A DNA stretch of 64,000 nt, taken from contig CAJTCV010000005.1 of NCBI GenBank assembly GCA_910574805.1, positions 124,001 to 188,000 of the forward strand, in the 5' to 3' direction. A program made the translations under genes and the position numbers. The DNA is from Lachnospiraceae bacterium. GTDB lineage: Bacteria > Bacillota > Clostridia > Lachnospirales > Lachnospiraceae. Below, in pieces: positions 52,951-63,371 of the stretch (position 1 is its first letter; each line of letters begins with the position of its first letter). The notes beneath the pieces were generated by a model. That model searched no databases. It was not told the origin of the DNA and saw nothing but the letters and a program-made list of their open reading frames with translations.

Positions 52951-53556
52951 ATGGCTAAGAAAAATCAGAAAAAGACCAAGAGCAGGATCGTGTCCGCTGC
53001 CTGGAAGCTGTTCTATGAACAGGGCTATGAGGATACGACCATCGAGGAGATTATTGAAGAATCCGGAACATCCAAGGGCTCGTTTTATCATTATTTTGAA
53101 GGAAAGGACGCGCTGCTTGGTTCACTGGCCTATATGATGGATGAGAAATACGAGGAGCTGGAGCCGGGCATCCCGGAGGATGCAGACTGCTATGAGGTGC
53201 TTCTGTATCTGAACCATGAGCTTCTGACCATGATTGAAGAGTCCATCAATCTGGATCTTCTTGCCAGACTCTATTCCACTCAGCTGGTCACCCGGGGGGA
53301 GAAGCCACTGCTGGACCACGGCCGTACCTATTATAAGCTGCTGCGCAGGATCATCACCAGGGGCAGAGAGCGGGGGGAGCTGACCAGAGCCCTGAGCGTG
53401 GGGGAGATGGTCCATTACTATGCCATGTGCGAACGCGCCCTTCTCTATGAATGGTGCCTGAGGAAGGGAGAATACTCTCTCTCCGGGGAGGCGGAAAGGA
53501 AGCTGCCGTTGATGATCCAAAGCCTTCGGGAGGACGGTCTGCATCAGGCGCCCTGA
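52951..53556 (+). CDS. TetR-family transcriptional regulator
   Basis: 201 residues. N-terminal helix-turn-helix SAAWKLFYEQGYEDTTIEEIIEESGTSKGSFYHYF is the TetR signature; the helical C-terminal ligand domain is unassigned. ATG 16 nt after hydF, so it may share its transcript. The nearest likely target is its own region or putP, which begins 201 bp downstream, but no clear inverted repeat is seen there. Confidence 0.92.
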   Translation: MAKKNQKKTKSRIVSAAWKLFYEQGYEDTTIEEIIEESGTSKGSFYHYFEGKDALLGSLAYMMDEKYEELEPGIPEDADCYEVLLYLNHELLTMIEESINLDLLARLYSTQLVTRGEKPLLDHGRTYYKLLRRIITRGRERGELTRALSVGEMVHYYAMCERALLYEWCLRKGEYSLSGEAERKLPLMIQSLREDGLHQAP

Positions 53557-53661
53557 CCGGCTGCCGGGTCTGACAGCGGTGCCGGAGGGACACTCTGTCC
53601 CGGGCTGCGCCGGAATAAAACTGTACTGTATACCAGAACGGATTCTGTACTTTACTCTGTA

Positions 53662-53690
53662 TTGCGTCCTGTTTTATATTGTGATAGAAT
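53662..53690 (+). promoter_or_regulatory. Promoter for putP
   Basis: -35 TTGCGT (53662-53667), 17-nt spacer, -10 TAGAAT (53685-53690), 67 nt before the start codon. Confidence 0.5.
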
Positions 53691-53757
53691 GCAGGATAGT
53701 GCGTAAATACAGCACTTTTTCAACTATATTACAATAGAACGAGAAGGAGAATAAAGT

Positions 53758-55287
53758 ATGACATCCACAAGTATACTGATGCTGCTGGCGATCCTTGTGT
53801 ATCTGGCAGTGGTCGTGGGAATGGGTGTGGTTCTGGCCAAAAAGAATCATACTACAGAAGATTTTTATCTGGGAGGAAGAAAGCTGGGCCCCTTTGTCAC
53901 CGCCATGAGTGCGGAGGCATCGGATATGAGCAGCTGGCTCCTGATGGGGCTCCCGGGTGTTGCCTATGTGACGGGACTGGCAGATGCGGCGTGGACCGCC
54001 ATCGGTCTGGCCGTCGGTACTTATGTAAACTGGTTGATTGTGGCCAGAAGACTGCGCCATTACACCCACGAGTGCGGCAACTCCACTACGTTGCCGCTGT
54101 TCTTTTCCAACCGCTACAGGGATGAGAAAAAGCTTCTGTCCGTGCTGGCTGCAGTGCTGATCATCATCTTTTTCGTACCTTATACGGCGTCCGGTTTTGC
54201 GGCCTGCGGAAAGCTCTTCTCCAGTCTCTTTGGCTGGGATTATGTGCCGGCCATGATCATAAGCGCCGTGGTCATCGTTGCCTATACAACGCTGGGCGGC
54301 TTTCTGGCAGCCAGTACCTCGGACTTTCTCCAGAGTATTATCATGACCATTGCCATTATCGTGGTCTTCGGCTTCGGCATCAGCAATGTGGGAAGCTTCG
54401 GGGCAGTCATCGACAATGCCAGATCCATGGCAGGATATTTCAGCCTGACGCAGATCCATGATCCGGTCTCCGGTACGGCGGCTCCTTACGGGGCGCTGAC
54501 CATCGCTTCCATGCTGGCGTGGGGACTTGGATATTTTGGTATGCCTCACGTGCTCCTTCGTTTCATGGCCATCGAGGATGCCAGGAAGCTGGATCTTTCC
54601 AGAAGAGTGGCGACTGTCTGGGTGGTGATCTCCATGGCAGTGGCGATCTTCATCGGTGTGATCGGCAACGCCATGACCAGAGTGGGTTCCATTCCGACAC
54701 TTGAGGATGCGGAGACCATCATCATCACCATCGCGGATCTGATCTCCCGGCACGGCGTACTGACGGCACTGGTGGCAGGCGTTATCCTGGCAGGTATCCT
54801 GGCGGCGACCATGTCCACGGCGGATTCCCAGCTTCTGGCGGCATCCTCCAGCGCTTCCCAGAATATTCTGAAGGAAGTGTTCGTAAAAGATATGGATGAG
54901 AAGACAGGGATGCTGGTGGCGCGTGCCACTGTGCTGGTGATCGCACTGATCGGGATGTTTATCGCGAGAGATTCCAACAGCTCCGTCTTCCAGATCGTAT
55001 CTTTTGCGTGGGCGGGCTTCGGGGCATCTTTTGGTCCGCTGGTGCTGCTGGCGCTGTTCTGGAAGCGGTCGAACCTTCCCGGCGCTCTGGCGGGGATGCT
55101 CAGCGGCGGCGTCATGGTCTTCGTCTGGAAATTCCTGGTGCGTCCCATGGGCGGCGTGCTGGGGATCTACGAGCTGCTCCCGGCATTTCTGGTGGCGCTG
55201 GCAGTGAACGTGGCGGTGAGCCTTCTGACGGCGGCTCCCTCCAGAGAGATACAGGAAGAATTTGAGCGTGTGGCTTCCATGAAATAA
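53758..55287 (+). CDS. putP: Sodium/proline symporter
   Basis: 509 residues with about 13 membrane segments, the sodium:solute symporter (SSS) family. TEDFYLGGRKLGPFVTAMSAEASDMSSWLLMGLPG at the start is the PutP signature with sodium-binding residues, and the FGASFGPLVLLALFWKR segment late in the protein is also typical. Imports proline with Na+. ATG after AAGGAGA. Substrate assignment is by similarity only; related SSS transporters carry other solutes. Confidence 0.92.
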   Translation: MTSTSILMLLAILVYLAVVVGMGVVLAKKNHTTEDFYLGGRKLGPFVTAMSAEASDMSSWLLMGLPGVAYVTGLADAAWTAIGLAVGTYVNWLIVARRLRHYTHECGNSTTLPLFFSNRYRDEKKLLSVLAAVLIIIFFVPYTASGFAACGKLFSSLFGWDYVPAMIISAVVIVAYTTLGGFLAASTSDFLQSIIMTIAIIVVFGFGISNVGSFGAVIDNARSMAGYFSLTQIHDPVSGTAAPYGALTIASMLAWGLGYFGMPHVLLRFMAIEDARKLDLSRRVATVWVVISMAVAIFIGVIGNAMTRVGSIPTLEDAETIIITIADLISRHGVLTALVAGVILAGILAATMSTADSQLLAASSSASQNILKEVFVKDMDEKTGMLVARATVLVIALIGMFIARDSNSSVFQIVSFAWAGFGASFGPLVLLALFWKRSNLPGALAGMLSGGVMVFVWKFLVRPMGGVLGIYELLPAFLVALAVNVAVSLLTAAPSREIQEEFERVASMK

Positions 55288-55314
55288 GTCCCGGGACAGA
55301 ATATTTTTTTGTCC

Positions 55315-55343
55315 TGTAAAATTTCCTCAAAAGGTGATATACT
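55315..55343 (+). promoter_or_regulatory. Candidate promoter for the J-like TPR gene
   Basis: -10 TATACT (55338-55343) with a moderate -35 TGTAAA (55315-55320) at 17-nt spacing. Confidence 0.4.
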
Positions 55344-55397
55344 GTTTACCATGAATGCAAATACCAGTCACATCATACAGGAGGGTGAGGTTTATCC

Positions 55398-58300
55398 ATG
55401 GAGAGGGAACTGATATATCATATACTGGAGCTGGACCGTCTGACCGACGAGCGGACGGTCAAGGCGGCCTATATGAAGAAGCTCAGGGTTACGAATCCGG
55501 AGGATGATCCGGAGGGCTTCCGGAAGCTTCGGGAAGCGTATGAAGGGGCGCTGGAGCTTCTGCGGAAAGCGGAGGAAGAGGACGAAGAGGAAGAAAAGAC
55601 CGAACTGGATCTCTGGATCGACGAGATCGAGGCGGTATATAAGGATTTTCGGACAAGGGGAGATACGGCCTGCTGGGAGAATCTTCTGAAAGCGGAGATC
55701 TGCCAGAGCCTTGATACCTCTCTGGATGCAAGAGAAGCGCTGCTTGCATGGCTTCTGAGCCATTTCTATCTCCCAAGACAGGTATGGCAGTGCCTGGACA
55801 GGGAACTGCAGCTGGTGGAGGACTATGATGCTCTGAAGGAGCGTTACCCGGTGGATTTTCTGGATTATGCCAGACATTACATGGAATATGAATATTTTGT
55901 GGACTTTTCCCGGATGAAGTTCCGGGGAGAGTCCGTCCGGTCGGAAGAGGCCAATGTGGACGGCTATATTCAGGCCTATATGGAAATAAGGAATCTGTGC
56001 GACCAGAATGATTTTGGAAAAGCGGCCGAAAAGCTGTCTGAGCTCCCGGCGTACGGAGTCTGGTATCCCTGGGAAGAGGCAGAGCGGATGAAGCTTCTGC
56101 AGGCGGACGGCAGGATGGAGGAAGCACTCCGGATGGCGGAGGAGCTGGTAAGAGATTATCCGGAGGACGGATATCTGGTCTCCCGGGCAGCGGACCTGAA
56201 GTGGGACGCAGGGGAGAAGGAGACGGCGTTTGCCTGGTGGCAGCAGTCGGAAGGCGCGTACAATTCCCGGATCGGGATCATCAAATATTATCTGGAGAGC
56301 GAAGACACCGCGGACAGGGCCAAGGAGCTGGCGCTGGATCTGTGGGAGGCGGACGGCTCCGGCCAGCGGGCGGATGTATACATAGAACAGGCAAACCGGC
56401 TGCTGCTTGCCAGATATGAAAGGCAGGTGGCAGAGTCCGGGGACGAGAAGGAAAAGGACGCCATCCGGGTGGAGATGGCCTGGTGTGAATATCAGAACAA
56501 GAATGCAGAGAAGGCTCTGGAGATCCTTGACAGGATCGATCCGGGAGAGGATATCTACTACAGCTATCACAATCTGAAGGGAAGGGTGCTGGCGGCTCTG
56601 GAGCGGGACGAAGAGGCTGTCCCGGAGCTGAGGCTCTGGCTGTCCATGATCGAGGCAGTGGTGGACGACGGCAGTGAGGAAGCGAAGAAGCGGCTCCGGA
56701 GGAAAGGGACCGCTTATCTGATGCTGGGCATCTGTCTCTCGAAGATCCGGGAATATCAGGAAGCGGTTACATATCTGGAGAAGGCGGAGACGGAAAATAA
56801 GGACATGTATGACCGTCTGGGCGCCATGCACAAGCTGGCGGAGACCTGGGGCGACATGGGAGAGTACGAGAAGTCCGTGGACAAATGCGACCAGATCCTT
56901 GCGCTGGATGCGGGGTATTATCCGGCTTATCTGGTTCGGCAGCAGGCATATTTTGACATGCACAACGCTCAGGGCGTGGTGGATGACTATCACCGGGCCG
57001 TGGAGATCTACGGGGGGTATTATAAGCCGTATCTGCTTGCGGCGAGGGTATTTCTCATCTATGACCAGTATGAGGATGCAAAGCAGGTCATGGACCGCGC
57101 CATTGAGAATCAGGTGGAGTTCAGCGGGGAGATGAAGCTGTGCCATGCCCGGCTTCTGCGGTATCTGTCGGAGAGCGAGGAAGACCGGAAGGAACCCATG
57201 CGGATCCTGGAGGAACTGAAAGAGAACGTACGTTCTGATGAAACAGATCTGGAGGATCCGTCGGAGATCGAATTTGAGATTGCTTTTCTGTACTGGGATG
57301 ATGACCGGGTGGATGAGGCACTGTCCCATCTGGCGGAGGCGATCCGGCAGAATCCGTCCAAATGCCAGTATTTTATGATCCGGGGAGAGATCCTCCGGGG
57401 AAAAGGGGATTTTGAGGGAGCGCTGAGCGCTTATAAGGCAGCGAAGGAAGACTACGATGAGACGGCAGGCTATTATTACGGGATCGGATGCTGTTATGAA
57501 GGACTGGGCCAGGAGGACCCTGCCTTTCAGAATTATCTGGAGGCGGTGAAGATCAATGATTCCTTCCGGGATGTGAATGAAAAGCTGGCTGATCTCTGTA
57601 TGGAGCGGTATAAGAGAAGCTTTGATGTAAGAGAATATAAGAAGGCCGTCCGCTATATCGACCGTCAGGTGGAGCTGCAGGAGAACTGTTATATTCTGGT
57701 GCACCGGGGGCTTATGCACCGGGCGGCCATGCATCTTCAGAAGGCCATTCGGGATTTTGAGAAGGCGCTGACGTTTCAGCCGGAGGACTGGGCCGCCTAC
57801 AACAATATGGGATACTGCTACAAGCATATGGGGGAATATGAGAAGAGCCTCGAGATGTATGAGAAATCTCTGGAGATGCTGAAGCGGCAGAATGACAGGC
57901 GGATCCTTCCCTACAGCAATATGGCGGACTGCTATGAGATCCTGGGGAATTATGAGCGGGCGATCAGATGCTATCAGCTGGACCTGGAATGGTATCCGGA
58001 CCGTACCGTGTTCTATGAAGAGATCGGAGACCTGTATTTTTACGATAAGAAATATATGGATGCCATCAAGTCCTATGAGGCGGCAGGCGCCCGCTGGAAT
58101 GACAAGGAACATCTCCTGATGATCGGAGACGTGTGGTTTGCCCAGGGACAGCTCCGCAGGGCGAAAGCATTTTATAAAAAGGCGATTCAGACCGCAGATC
58201 CAAAAGAGGATGCATATCTCCGGCACGTGGACTATGCGGAGCGGCTGATGAACCTGTATTTCGACTATGCGGGGGCGCTGCGCATTCTGGAGAAGGCGGA

Positions 58301-58769
58301 CCGGGGCTATACAAATAAGGGCTGGAACGCTTCCAGAATCTCCCGGGCGACGAAGGAGCGCTATCAGGCCCGGCTGCACTATTTTCTGAAACATTATCAA
58401 AAGGCCGGGGAGCATGCGAAGCGGGCGTATGATCTGTATCTGGAGGAGGCCTGCTCGGAAAGTGCCTATCTGTCCTATCCGGCCAAACGGCCGCTTCATC
58501 TCTCAAGGCTGGGGGAATGCTATCTGTACATGGGAGAGATGGGGAAAGCCTGTGACATGTTCCGGCTCATGGACGCCGGTTACCGGTGCGAGCACTGCAG
58601 GAATGCGGAGTGCTATGAGAAATACCGGAATCTGGGGCTTTATTATCTGTGCCTGGGAGAAGAGCACAGAAAGGACGCGCTGGAGCAGTATGAGAAAGCA
58701 TGGGAGCTCTGCCCCCCGGATCTGGAGGCGGAGGAAATGGTGAAAAAACTTCGTAAGGAGATAAAGTAG
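55398..58769 (+). CDS. J-domain-like TPR protein, probable partner of the adjacent Hsp70
   Basis: 1123 residues. Residues 1-55 look like a J-domain ([20 protein letters not shown], then [14 protein letters not shown]), but the HPD tripeptide is replaced by NPE at 33-35. After an acidic linker (59-67) the rest is almost all helical TPR-like repeats, more than fifteen by eye, such as [28 protein letters not shown] Cys cluster ([10 protein letters not shown]) is near the end. No signal peptide or membrane span. An HscC-type Hsp70 starts four nt after its stop, so the two are almost surely made together. TPRs may bring client proteins or hold several partners. Confidence 0.8.
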   Translation: MERELIYHILELDRLTDERTVKAAYMKKLRVTNPEDDPEGFRKLREAYEGALELLRKAEEEDEEEEKTELDLWIDEIEAVYKDFRTRGDTACWENLLKAEICQSLDTSLDAREALLAWLLSHFYLPRQVWQCLDRELQLVEDYDALKERYPVDFLDYARHYMEYEYFVDFSRMKFRGESVRSEEANVDGYIQAYMEIRNLCDQNDFGKAAEKLSELPAYGVWYPWEEAERMKLLQADGRMEEALRMAEELVRDYPEDGYLVSRAADLKWDAGEKETAFAWWQQSEGAYNSRIGIIKYYLESEDTADRAKELALDLWEADGSGQRADVYIEQANRLLLARYERQVAESGDEKEKDAIRVEMAWCEYQNKNAEKALEILDRIDPGEDIYYSYHNLKGRVLAALERDEEAVPELRLWLSMIEAVVDDGSEEAKKRLRRKGTAYLMLGICLSKIREYQEAVTYLEKAETENKDMYDRLGAMHKLAETWGDMGEYEKSVDKCDQILALDAGYYPAYLVRQQAYFDMHNAQGVVDDYHRAVEIYGGYYKPYLLAARVFLIYDQYEDAKQVMDRAIENQVEFSGEMKLCHARLLRYLSESEEDRKEPMRILEELKENVRSDETDLEDPSEIEFEIAFLYWDDDRVDEALSHLAEAIRQNPSKCQYFMIRGEILRGKGDFEGALSAYKAAKEDYDETAGYYYGIGCCYEGLGQEDPAFQNYLEAVKINDSFRDVNEKLADLCMERYKRSFDVREYKKAVRYIDRQVELQENCYILVHRGLMHRAAMHLQKAIRDFEKALTFQPEDWAAYNNMGYCYKHMGEYEKSLEMYEKSLEMLKRQNDRRILPYSNMADCYEILGNYERAIRCYQLDLEWYPDRTVFYEEIGDLYFYDKKYMDAIKSYEAAGARWNDKEHLLMIGDVWFAQGQLRRAKAFYKKAIQTADPKEDAYLRHVDYAERLMNLYFDYAGALRILEKADRGYTNKGWNASRISRATKERYQARLHYFLKHYQKAGEHAKRAYDLYLEEACSESAYLSYPAKRPLHLSRLGECYLYMGEMGKACDMFRLMDAGYRCEHCRNAECYEKYRNLGLYYLCLGEEHRKDALEQYEKAWELCPPDLEAEEMVKKLRKEIK

Positions 58770-58773
58770 ACAG

Positions 58774-60468
58774 ATGATCGTAGGAATTGATCTTGGGACC
58801 ACGAACAGTCTCGTGGCATATTATACGGAAGAAGGCCCGAAGATTATACCCAATCGTCTTGGAAAACCCATGACGCCGTCGGTGGTGAGCATGGACGAAG
58901 AGGGGCAGATTTATGTGGGGGAATCGGCGGCAGAACAGATGCTGCTCCATCCGGGCAGCGGGGCTTCCCTCTTTAAAAGAAGCATGGGGAGCAATAAGAG
59001 ATTTTCCCTGGGGAACAGGGAATTTACAGCGGAGGAGCTCTCCTCCTTTGTGCTGCGTTTCCTGAAGGAGGATGCAGAGGTCTATCTGGGGGAAGAGGTG
59101 ACAGAGGCGGTCATCAGCGTGCCGGCATACTTTAACGATGCCAGAAGACGTGCGACCAGGCGCGCGGGAGAGCTGGCAGGCCTGAAGGTGGAGCGGATCA
59201 TCAGCGAGCCCACGGCGGCTGCCATCGCCTACGGCCTGTGGCAGCAGAAAGGGCAGGCCCGGTTCCTGGTCTTTGACCTGGGAGGCGGAACTTTCGATGT
59301 GTCCATCCTGGAGCTGTATGACACGATCCTGGAGGTCCATGCGGTGGCAGGGGACAACTTCCTGGGGGGAGAGGATTTCACGGCGGTGCTGGAGAAGATG
59401 TTCTATGAGAAATATCCGCAGATCAACCGTTTCACCCTCAGCGAGAAAGCCCAGAGGCATATTCGGAAGCAGGCGGAGCAGTGTAAGATCGGCTTTGGAA
59501 CCTCCCGCACCTCTGTGATGACTTGCCATATCGGGGAAGAGGAATACACCATGCCGGTGGAGCTGTCCGACTATGAGGAAGCCTGTGAGGAGCTGCTGGA
59601 ACGGATCCGCCAGCCGGTGAAACGGAGCCTGAAGGACGCGCATATCCGGCTGTCTGATATTGACAAGGTGGTGCTGGTGGGCGGCGCGACCAGATCTCCT
59701 GTGATCCGGAAATTTGCCGGAAAGCTGTTCCATATGATACCGGATACCAATCTGAACCCGGATGAGACCGTAGCGCTGGGAGCGGCGATCCAGGCTGCCA
59801 TGAAGGAGCGTAAGGAGGGCATCCGGGAGGTGATCCTCACTGACGTCTGTCCCTTTACGCTGGGTACGGAGGTGGTGCGGGAATACGGAGAACACCAGTT
59901 CGAAAACGGCGTCTTTCTCCCTGTCATCGAGCGGAATACGGTCATCCCGGCCAGCAGGACCGAGCGGCTGTATACAGTCAGGGATAATCAGACGAAGATC
60001 CGGGTGCATATCCTTCAGGGGGAGAGTCGCTTTGCCGTGAACAATCTGTCCCTGGGAGAGCTGATGATCGATGTCCCTGCGGGGAAGGCCGGGGAGGAAG
60101 CCGTGGACCTGACCTACACCTATGATATCAACTCCATTCTGGAGGTGGAGGTCAAGGTACTCTCCAGCGGGAAGAAGACCAGACAGGTGTTCAAGGACCG
60201 GGATCTGGATATGAGCGAGGAAGAGATCGAAGAGCGTCTGGAGACGCTGTCCTATCTGAAGATCCATCCGCGGGATAAGGAGGAGAACAAGTTCCTGCTG
60301 CTCCGGGGAGAGCGGATCTATGAGGAAAGCCTGGGCTACAAGCGGGCGCAGGTGGAGCAGGTGCTCCGGAGGTTTGAGCATGCACTGAATTCCTATGATC
60401 AGGAGCAGATTGCCCAGACCAAGCAGGAGCTGATCGAATTTCTGGAAAAGCTGGACGAATGGGAATAG
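58774..60468 (+). CDS. hscC: HscC-type Hsp70 chaperone
   Basis: 564 residues, shorter than DnaK (~610-640). Actin-like ATPase core with [11 protein letters not shown] (4-14), [12 protein letters not shown] near 167, and [13 protein letters not shown]; substrate domain starting at [11 protein letters not shown], and a reduced C-terminal lid ending [14 protein letters not shown] without the EEVD-like tail. These match E. coli HscC, whose partners are the J-proteins DjlB and DjlC. Here the partner is likely the J-like TPR protein encoded 4 nt upstream. No grpE or dnaJ is adjacent. Confidence 0.9.
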   Translation: MIVGIDLGTTNSLVAYYTEEGPKIIPNRLGKPMTPSVVSMDEEGQIYVGESAAEQMLLHPGSGASLFKRSMGSNKRFSLGNREFTAEELSSFVLRFLKEDAEVYLGEEVTEAVISVPAYFNDARRRATRRAGELAGLKVERIISEPTAAAIAYGLWQQKGQARFLVFDLGGGTFDVSILELYDTILEVHAVAGDNFLGGEDFTAVLEKMFYEKYPQINRFTLSEKAQRHIRKQAEQCKIGFGTSRTSVMTCHIGEEEYTMPVELSDYEEACEELLERIRQPVKRSLKDAHIRLSDIDKVVLVGGATRSPVIRKFAGKLFHMIPDTNLNPDETVALGAAIQAAMKERKEGIREVILTDVCPFTLGTEVVREYGEHQFENGVFLPVIERNTVIPASRTERLYTVRDNQTKIRVHILQGESRFAVNNLSLGELMIDVPAGKAGEEAVDLTYTYDINSILEVEVKVLSSGKKTRQVFKDRDLDMSEEEIEERLETLSYLKIHPRDKEENKFLLLRGERIYEESLGYKRAQVEQVLRRFEHALNSYDQEQIAQTKQELIEFLEKLDEWE

Positions 60469-60479
60469 GGCAGGAGGAT

Positions 60480-61676
60480 ATGGAACAGAATCTGCAGCAG
60501 ATGGTGGATGCGCTCTTTGGGGCGCATCCGTACAAAATAATCCTGAGCAACCCCGGGAAAGCCATTCCGGATGAGGGGCATGGAGTACGGAGATACCGGA
60601 AGATCGTCCTGAACCGGCTGGACGGGGGCTGGCAGGCAGAACAGTATACAGAAAAACAGGTCTTTCATGAGAACCTGGGAGAGGACGGAGCGGAGGCCTT
60701 TTTGCTGGAAGCCCTGTCCTCTGTCTTTCGTCAGTGCAATGCCTGGGACGGCCAGTGGGAATTTACGATCCGCATTTCCAGGGGCGGGAAGGCTTCCTTT
60801 CAGAAAAAGCGGACTGCACAGGCACCGAAGGAAAAGACAGGGCACGACCGGAAGAAGCGCTATATTCTGGAGGAAGGGACGGTGATTCCGCCTCTTACGG
60901 ATATGGGAATCTTTACCTCCGAAGGGAAAGTAGTACGTTCCATGTATGATAAATACAGGCAGATCAATCGCTTTGTGGAACTGATCGACGATGAGGTGGA
61001 CAGTCTGCCCAAAGACCATAAGATTACCGTAATTGACTTTGGATGCGGGAAATCGTATCTTACCTTTATTCTCTATTATTATCTGACCGAACTGCGGGGG
61101 CTGGATGTACGGATCATTGGGCTGGATTTGAAGGAGGACGTGATCCGGAACTGCAACCGGACGGCAGAAAGGTACGGCTATGAAGGCCTGCATTTTGAAC
61201 TGGGCGATATCAACGGGTATGAATGTCCGCATCCGGTGGACATGGTCCTCTCTCTCCACGCCTGCGATACGGCGACAGACTATGCGCTTTATCACGCGGT
61301 CCGCTGGAAGGCGAAGCTGATCTTCTCGGTTCCCTGCTGTCAGCACGAACTGAACCGGCAGATGAAGGGCCGGGAACTGTCCATCCTGACCCGCTACGGG
61401 ATCGTGCAGGAGCGGACCGCTGCGCTGATGACGGATGCCATCCGGGGCAATCTCCTGACTGCCTGCGGCTATAAGACGCAGCTTCTGGAATTTGTCGATC
61501 TGTCCCACACGCCGAAGAATATACTGATCCGCGGGGTGCGGACCGTGATCCCCCAGTCTGTGAAGCAGGAAGCCCGCCGGGAGGTGGAGGCGCTGAAGGA
61601 GGCATTCGGATTCCGGCCGACGCTGGATGCGCTGCTGTCCCCGGAGGAGGGACGCAGAGCAGGAGATGCAGATTAA
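60480..61676 (+). CDS. SAM-dependent methyltransferase (Methyltransf_32-like)
   Basis: 398 residues from ATG at 60480 (AGGAGG upstream; an earlier ATG-like start lacks a ribosome site). Residues ~175-320 are a class I fold: VIDFGCGKSYLTFILYYYL is motif I, GLDLKEDVI motif II, and FSVPCCQHELNRQM follows, as in the Trm13/Methyltransf_32 group that includes RNA methylases. The N-terminal ~150 residues are a separate domain of unknown role. It is 11 nt after hscC and may share its operon. Substrate is probably RNA, inferred. Confidence 0.82.
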   Translation: MEQNLQQMVDALFGAHPYKIILSNPGKAIPDEGHGVRRYRKIVLNRLDGGWQAEQYTEKQVFHENLGEDGAEAFLLEALSSVFRQCNAWDGQWEFTIRISRGGKASFQKKRTAQAPKEKTGHDRKKRYILEEGTVIPPLTDMGIFTSEGKVVRSMYDKYRQINRFVELIDDEVDSLPKDHKITVIDFGCGKSYLTFILYYYLTELRGLDVRIIGLDLKEDVIRNCNRTAERYGYEGLHFELGDINGYECPHPVDMVLSLHACDTATDYALYHAVRWKAKLIFSVPCCQHELNRQMKGRELSILTRYGIVQERTAALMTDAIRGNLLTACGYKTQLLEFVDLSHTPKNILIRGVRTVIPQSVKQEARREVEALKEAFGFRPTLDALLSPEEGRRAGDAD

Positions 61677-61721
61677 CCGGAGCGTACACCGGTCAGAAAA
61701 GTCACGGAAGGAGAGATACAG

Positions 61722-62924
61722 ATGGAAGCAAAAGAGCTGAAGCTTTCAGGGCAGGAAACAGAACGCCTGTATGATAAAAACAGTCATTTGAAGGAATTTG
61801 AAGCCGTTGTGCTGTCCTGTGAGAAAAAGGAAACGATAAAAGGGGAGGCGGCCGGATACCGCGTTGTACTGGACCGGACCGCGTTCTTTCCGGAGGGCGG
61901 CGGACAGTTCGGGGACCGGGGCCGGCTGGGTGAGACGGAAGTGACGGATACAAGAGAGAAGTACGGCATTATTTACCATGAGACAGTGACGCCGCTGGAG
62001 CCCGGATGTACGGTGAAGGGAAGGATCGACTATGACGTGCGGTTCGACCGGATGCAGCAGCACTCCGGAGAGCATATTCTGTCCGGGCTGGTACACAGTC
62101 TGTACGGATATGATAATGTGGGCTTTCACCTGGGGGAGGAGGTCACGACTCTGGACTTTAACGGCGAGCTGACGGAAGCGCAGGTGAAGGATCTGGAGCG
62201 TCTGGCCAACCGGGGCGTATTTGAAAATGTGCCGGTGCAGGTGCTGTATCCCACGAAGGAGCAGCTGAAGAGTGTGAACTACCGGAGCAAGATCGAGATC
62301 GAAGGCCAGATCCGTATCGTGTCCATCCCGGGGTATGACATCTGCGCCTGCTGCGCGCCTCATGTGGACCGGACCGGAGAGATCGGACTGATCAAGATTA
62401 TCGGCTGTGAGAAGCACCGGGGCGGCTGCCGGATGACGATTCTGTGCGGCTTCCGGGCTCTTTCGGATTATCAGAGGAAGCAGCAGAGCGTGACAGAAGT
62501 GTCCGTGGCTCTGTCCGCAAAGCCGGAGAGGATCGGTGAGGCAGTGCTGCATGCAAAGGAGCAGCAGGGGCGGCTGCGGGAGCAGCTGAACCGGATGCAG
62601 CAGCTGTATCTTGGGCGGAAGCTGGAGGAGCTGACGGCAGAGGACCGGAATGTCTGTATCTTCGAGGAAGAGCTGGACAGTGTAGCGGCCCGGAACTTCA
62701 TAAACAGCGCCATGGAAAAATGCGGCGGCATCTGCGGCGCATTTATCGGCACGGACGAAACGGGATATCACTATATCCTGGGCAGCCGGACGACGGATCT
62801 GCGGGTATTTTCCAGAGAAATGAATGAACGTTTTCAGGGAAAAGGCGGCGGGAAGCCGGAGATGGTGCAGGGCTCTCTTATGGGAAGGGCGGAAGAGATA
62901 CAGGAAATGATACTGAAAGCATGA
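61722..62924 (+). CDS. Alanyl-tRNA editing protein, AlaX long form
   Basis: 400 residues, ATG after GGAAGGAGA. It resembles the editing half of alanyl-tRNA synthetase: FFPEGGGQFGDRG, zinc ligands H114 and H118 (HSGEH) and the C/H pair in CACCAPHV (about 210-214), followed by the C-terminal DHHA1 domain (FIGTDETGYHYILGS, GKGGGKPEMVQGSL). AlaX proteins clear Ser or Gly from mischarged tRNA-Ala. There is no aminoacylation domain, so it is a free-standing editing factor. Confidence 0.92.
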   Translation: MEAKELKLSGQETERLYDKNSHLKEFEAVVLSCEKKETIKGEAAGYRVVLDRTAFFPEGGGQFGDRGRLGETEVTDTREKYGIIYHETVTPLEPGCTVKGRIDYDVRFDRMQQHSGEHILSGLVHSLYGYDNVGFHLGEEVTTLDFNGELTEAQVKDLERLANRGVFENVPVQVLYPTKEQLKSVNYRSKIEIEGQIRIVSIPGYDICACCAPHVDRTGEIGLIKIIGCEKHRGGCRMTILCGFRALSDYQRKQQSVTEVSVALSAKPERIGEAVLHAKEQQGRLREQLNRMQQLYLGRKLEELTAEDRNVCIFEEELDSVAARNFINSAMEKCGGICGAFIGTDETGYHYILGSRTTDLRVFSREMNERFQGKGGGKPEMVQGSLMGRAEEIQEMILKA

Positions 62925-62941
62925 GATAAAAATACAGAAAT

Positions 62942-62985
62942 GGGACTGGACCGGCATTCTGACCGGATCAGTCCCGTTCTTTTTC
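62942..62985. terminator. Terminator between alaX and the cupin gene
   Basis: GGGACTG pairs with CAGTCCC and inner CCGG with CCGG, followed by TTCTTTTTCC. It lies right before the stop of the leftward cupin gene. Confidence 0.82.
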
Positions 62986-63336
62986 CTAACAGACAGGATT
63001 GTCCACTTCCACCTTGTCCACTTCCTCATAGGGAGCCAGGGTGGAGACCATTTTTACCGGCTGGTGGCAGTTGTTTTTGCAATAGTGTACCTCTCCGGGT
63101 TCGATGTGGATAAGCTGGCCGGGATGCAGATGATGGACGACGCCGTCCACCACGATATCGATCTCTCCTTCCAGTATGAAGAAATCTTCCTCCATCACGT
63201 TGTGGTAGTGAGCCCTGAAATCCTGCCCGGGCATAAACTGCACCAAGGCAAAATTCATGCGGGGGCCCTTCATCAGATATTTGGGGCCGCTGTCTCCAAA
63301 GCGGTATTCCCGGTCTTTTTCATCAACGATATACAT
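62986..63336 (-). CDS. Cupin-domain protein beside lsrK
   Basis: 116 residues. Single cupin barrel with metal-binding HYHN...EEDFFILEGE in motif 1 (H43, H45, E49-like positions) and PGEVHYCKN in motif 2. No known enzyme is matched beyond the fold. It follows the AI-2 kinase gene by 35 nt on the same strand, so it probably belongs to that operon and may act on a small sugar-like ligand such as AI-2 or a degradation product; this is inferred from position. Confidence 0.85.
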   Translation of the reverse strand: MYIVDEKDREYRFGDSGPKYLMKGPRMNFALVQFMPGQDFRAHYHNVMEEDFFILEGEIDIVVDGVVHHLHPGQLIHIEPGEVHYCKNNCHQPVKMVSTLAPYEEVDKVEVDNPVC

Positions 63337-63371
63337 AGGTCATTTCTCCTTCTCTTGATTTTATGGTATGT

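Noticed and set aside
53557-53757. TetR operator before putP
   Set aside because: Only loose TGTACTGTATAC-like direct repeats are visible; there is no convincing symmetric site.
55392-58499. Very long open frame on the minus strand opposite the J-like TPR gene
   Set aside because: It mirrors a GC-rich coding strand with strong codon bias, has no ribosome site and gives a low-complexity His/Leu/Ile-rich product. The same holds for long antisense frames opposite purine, clpC, aminopeptidase and GLUG genes.
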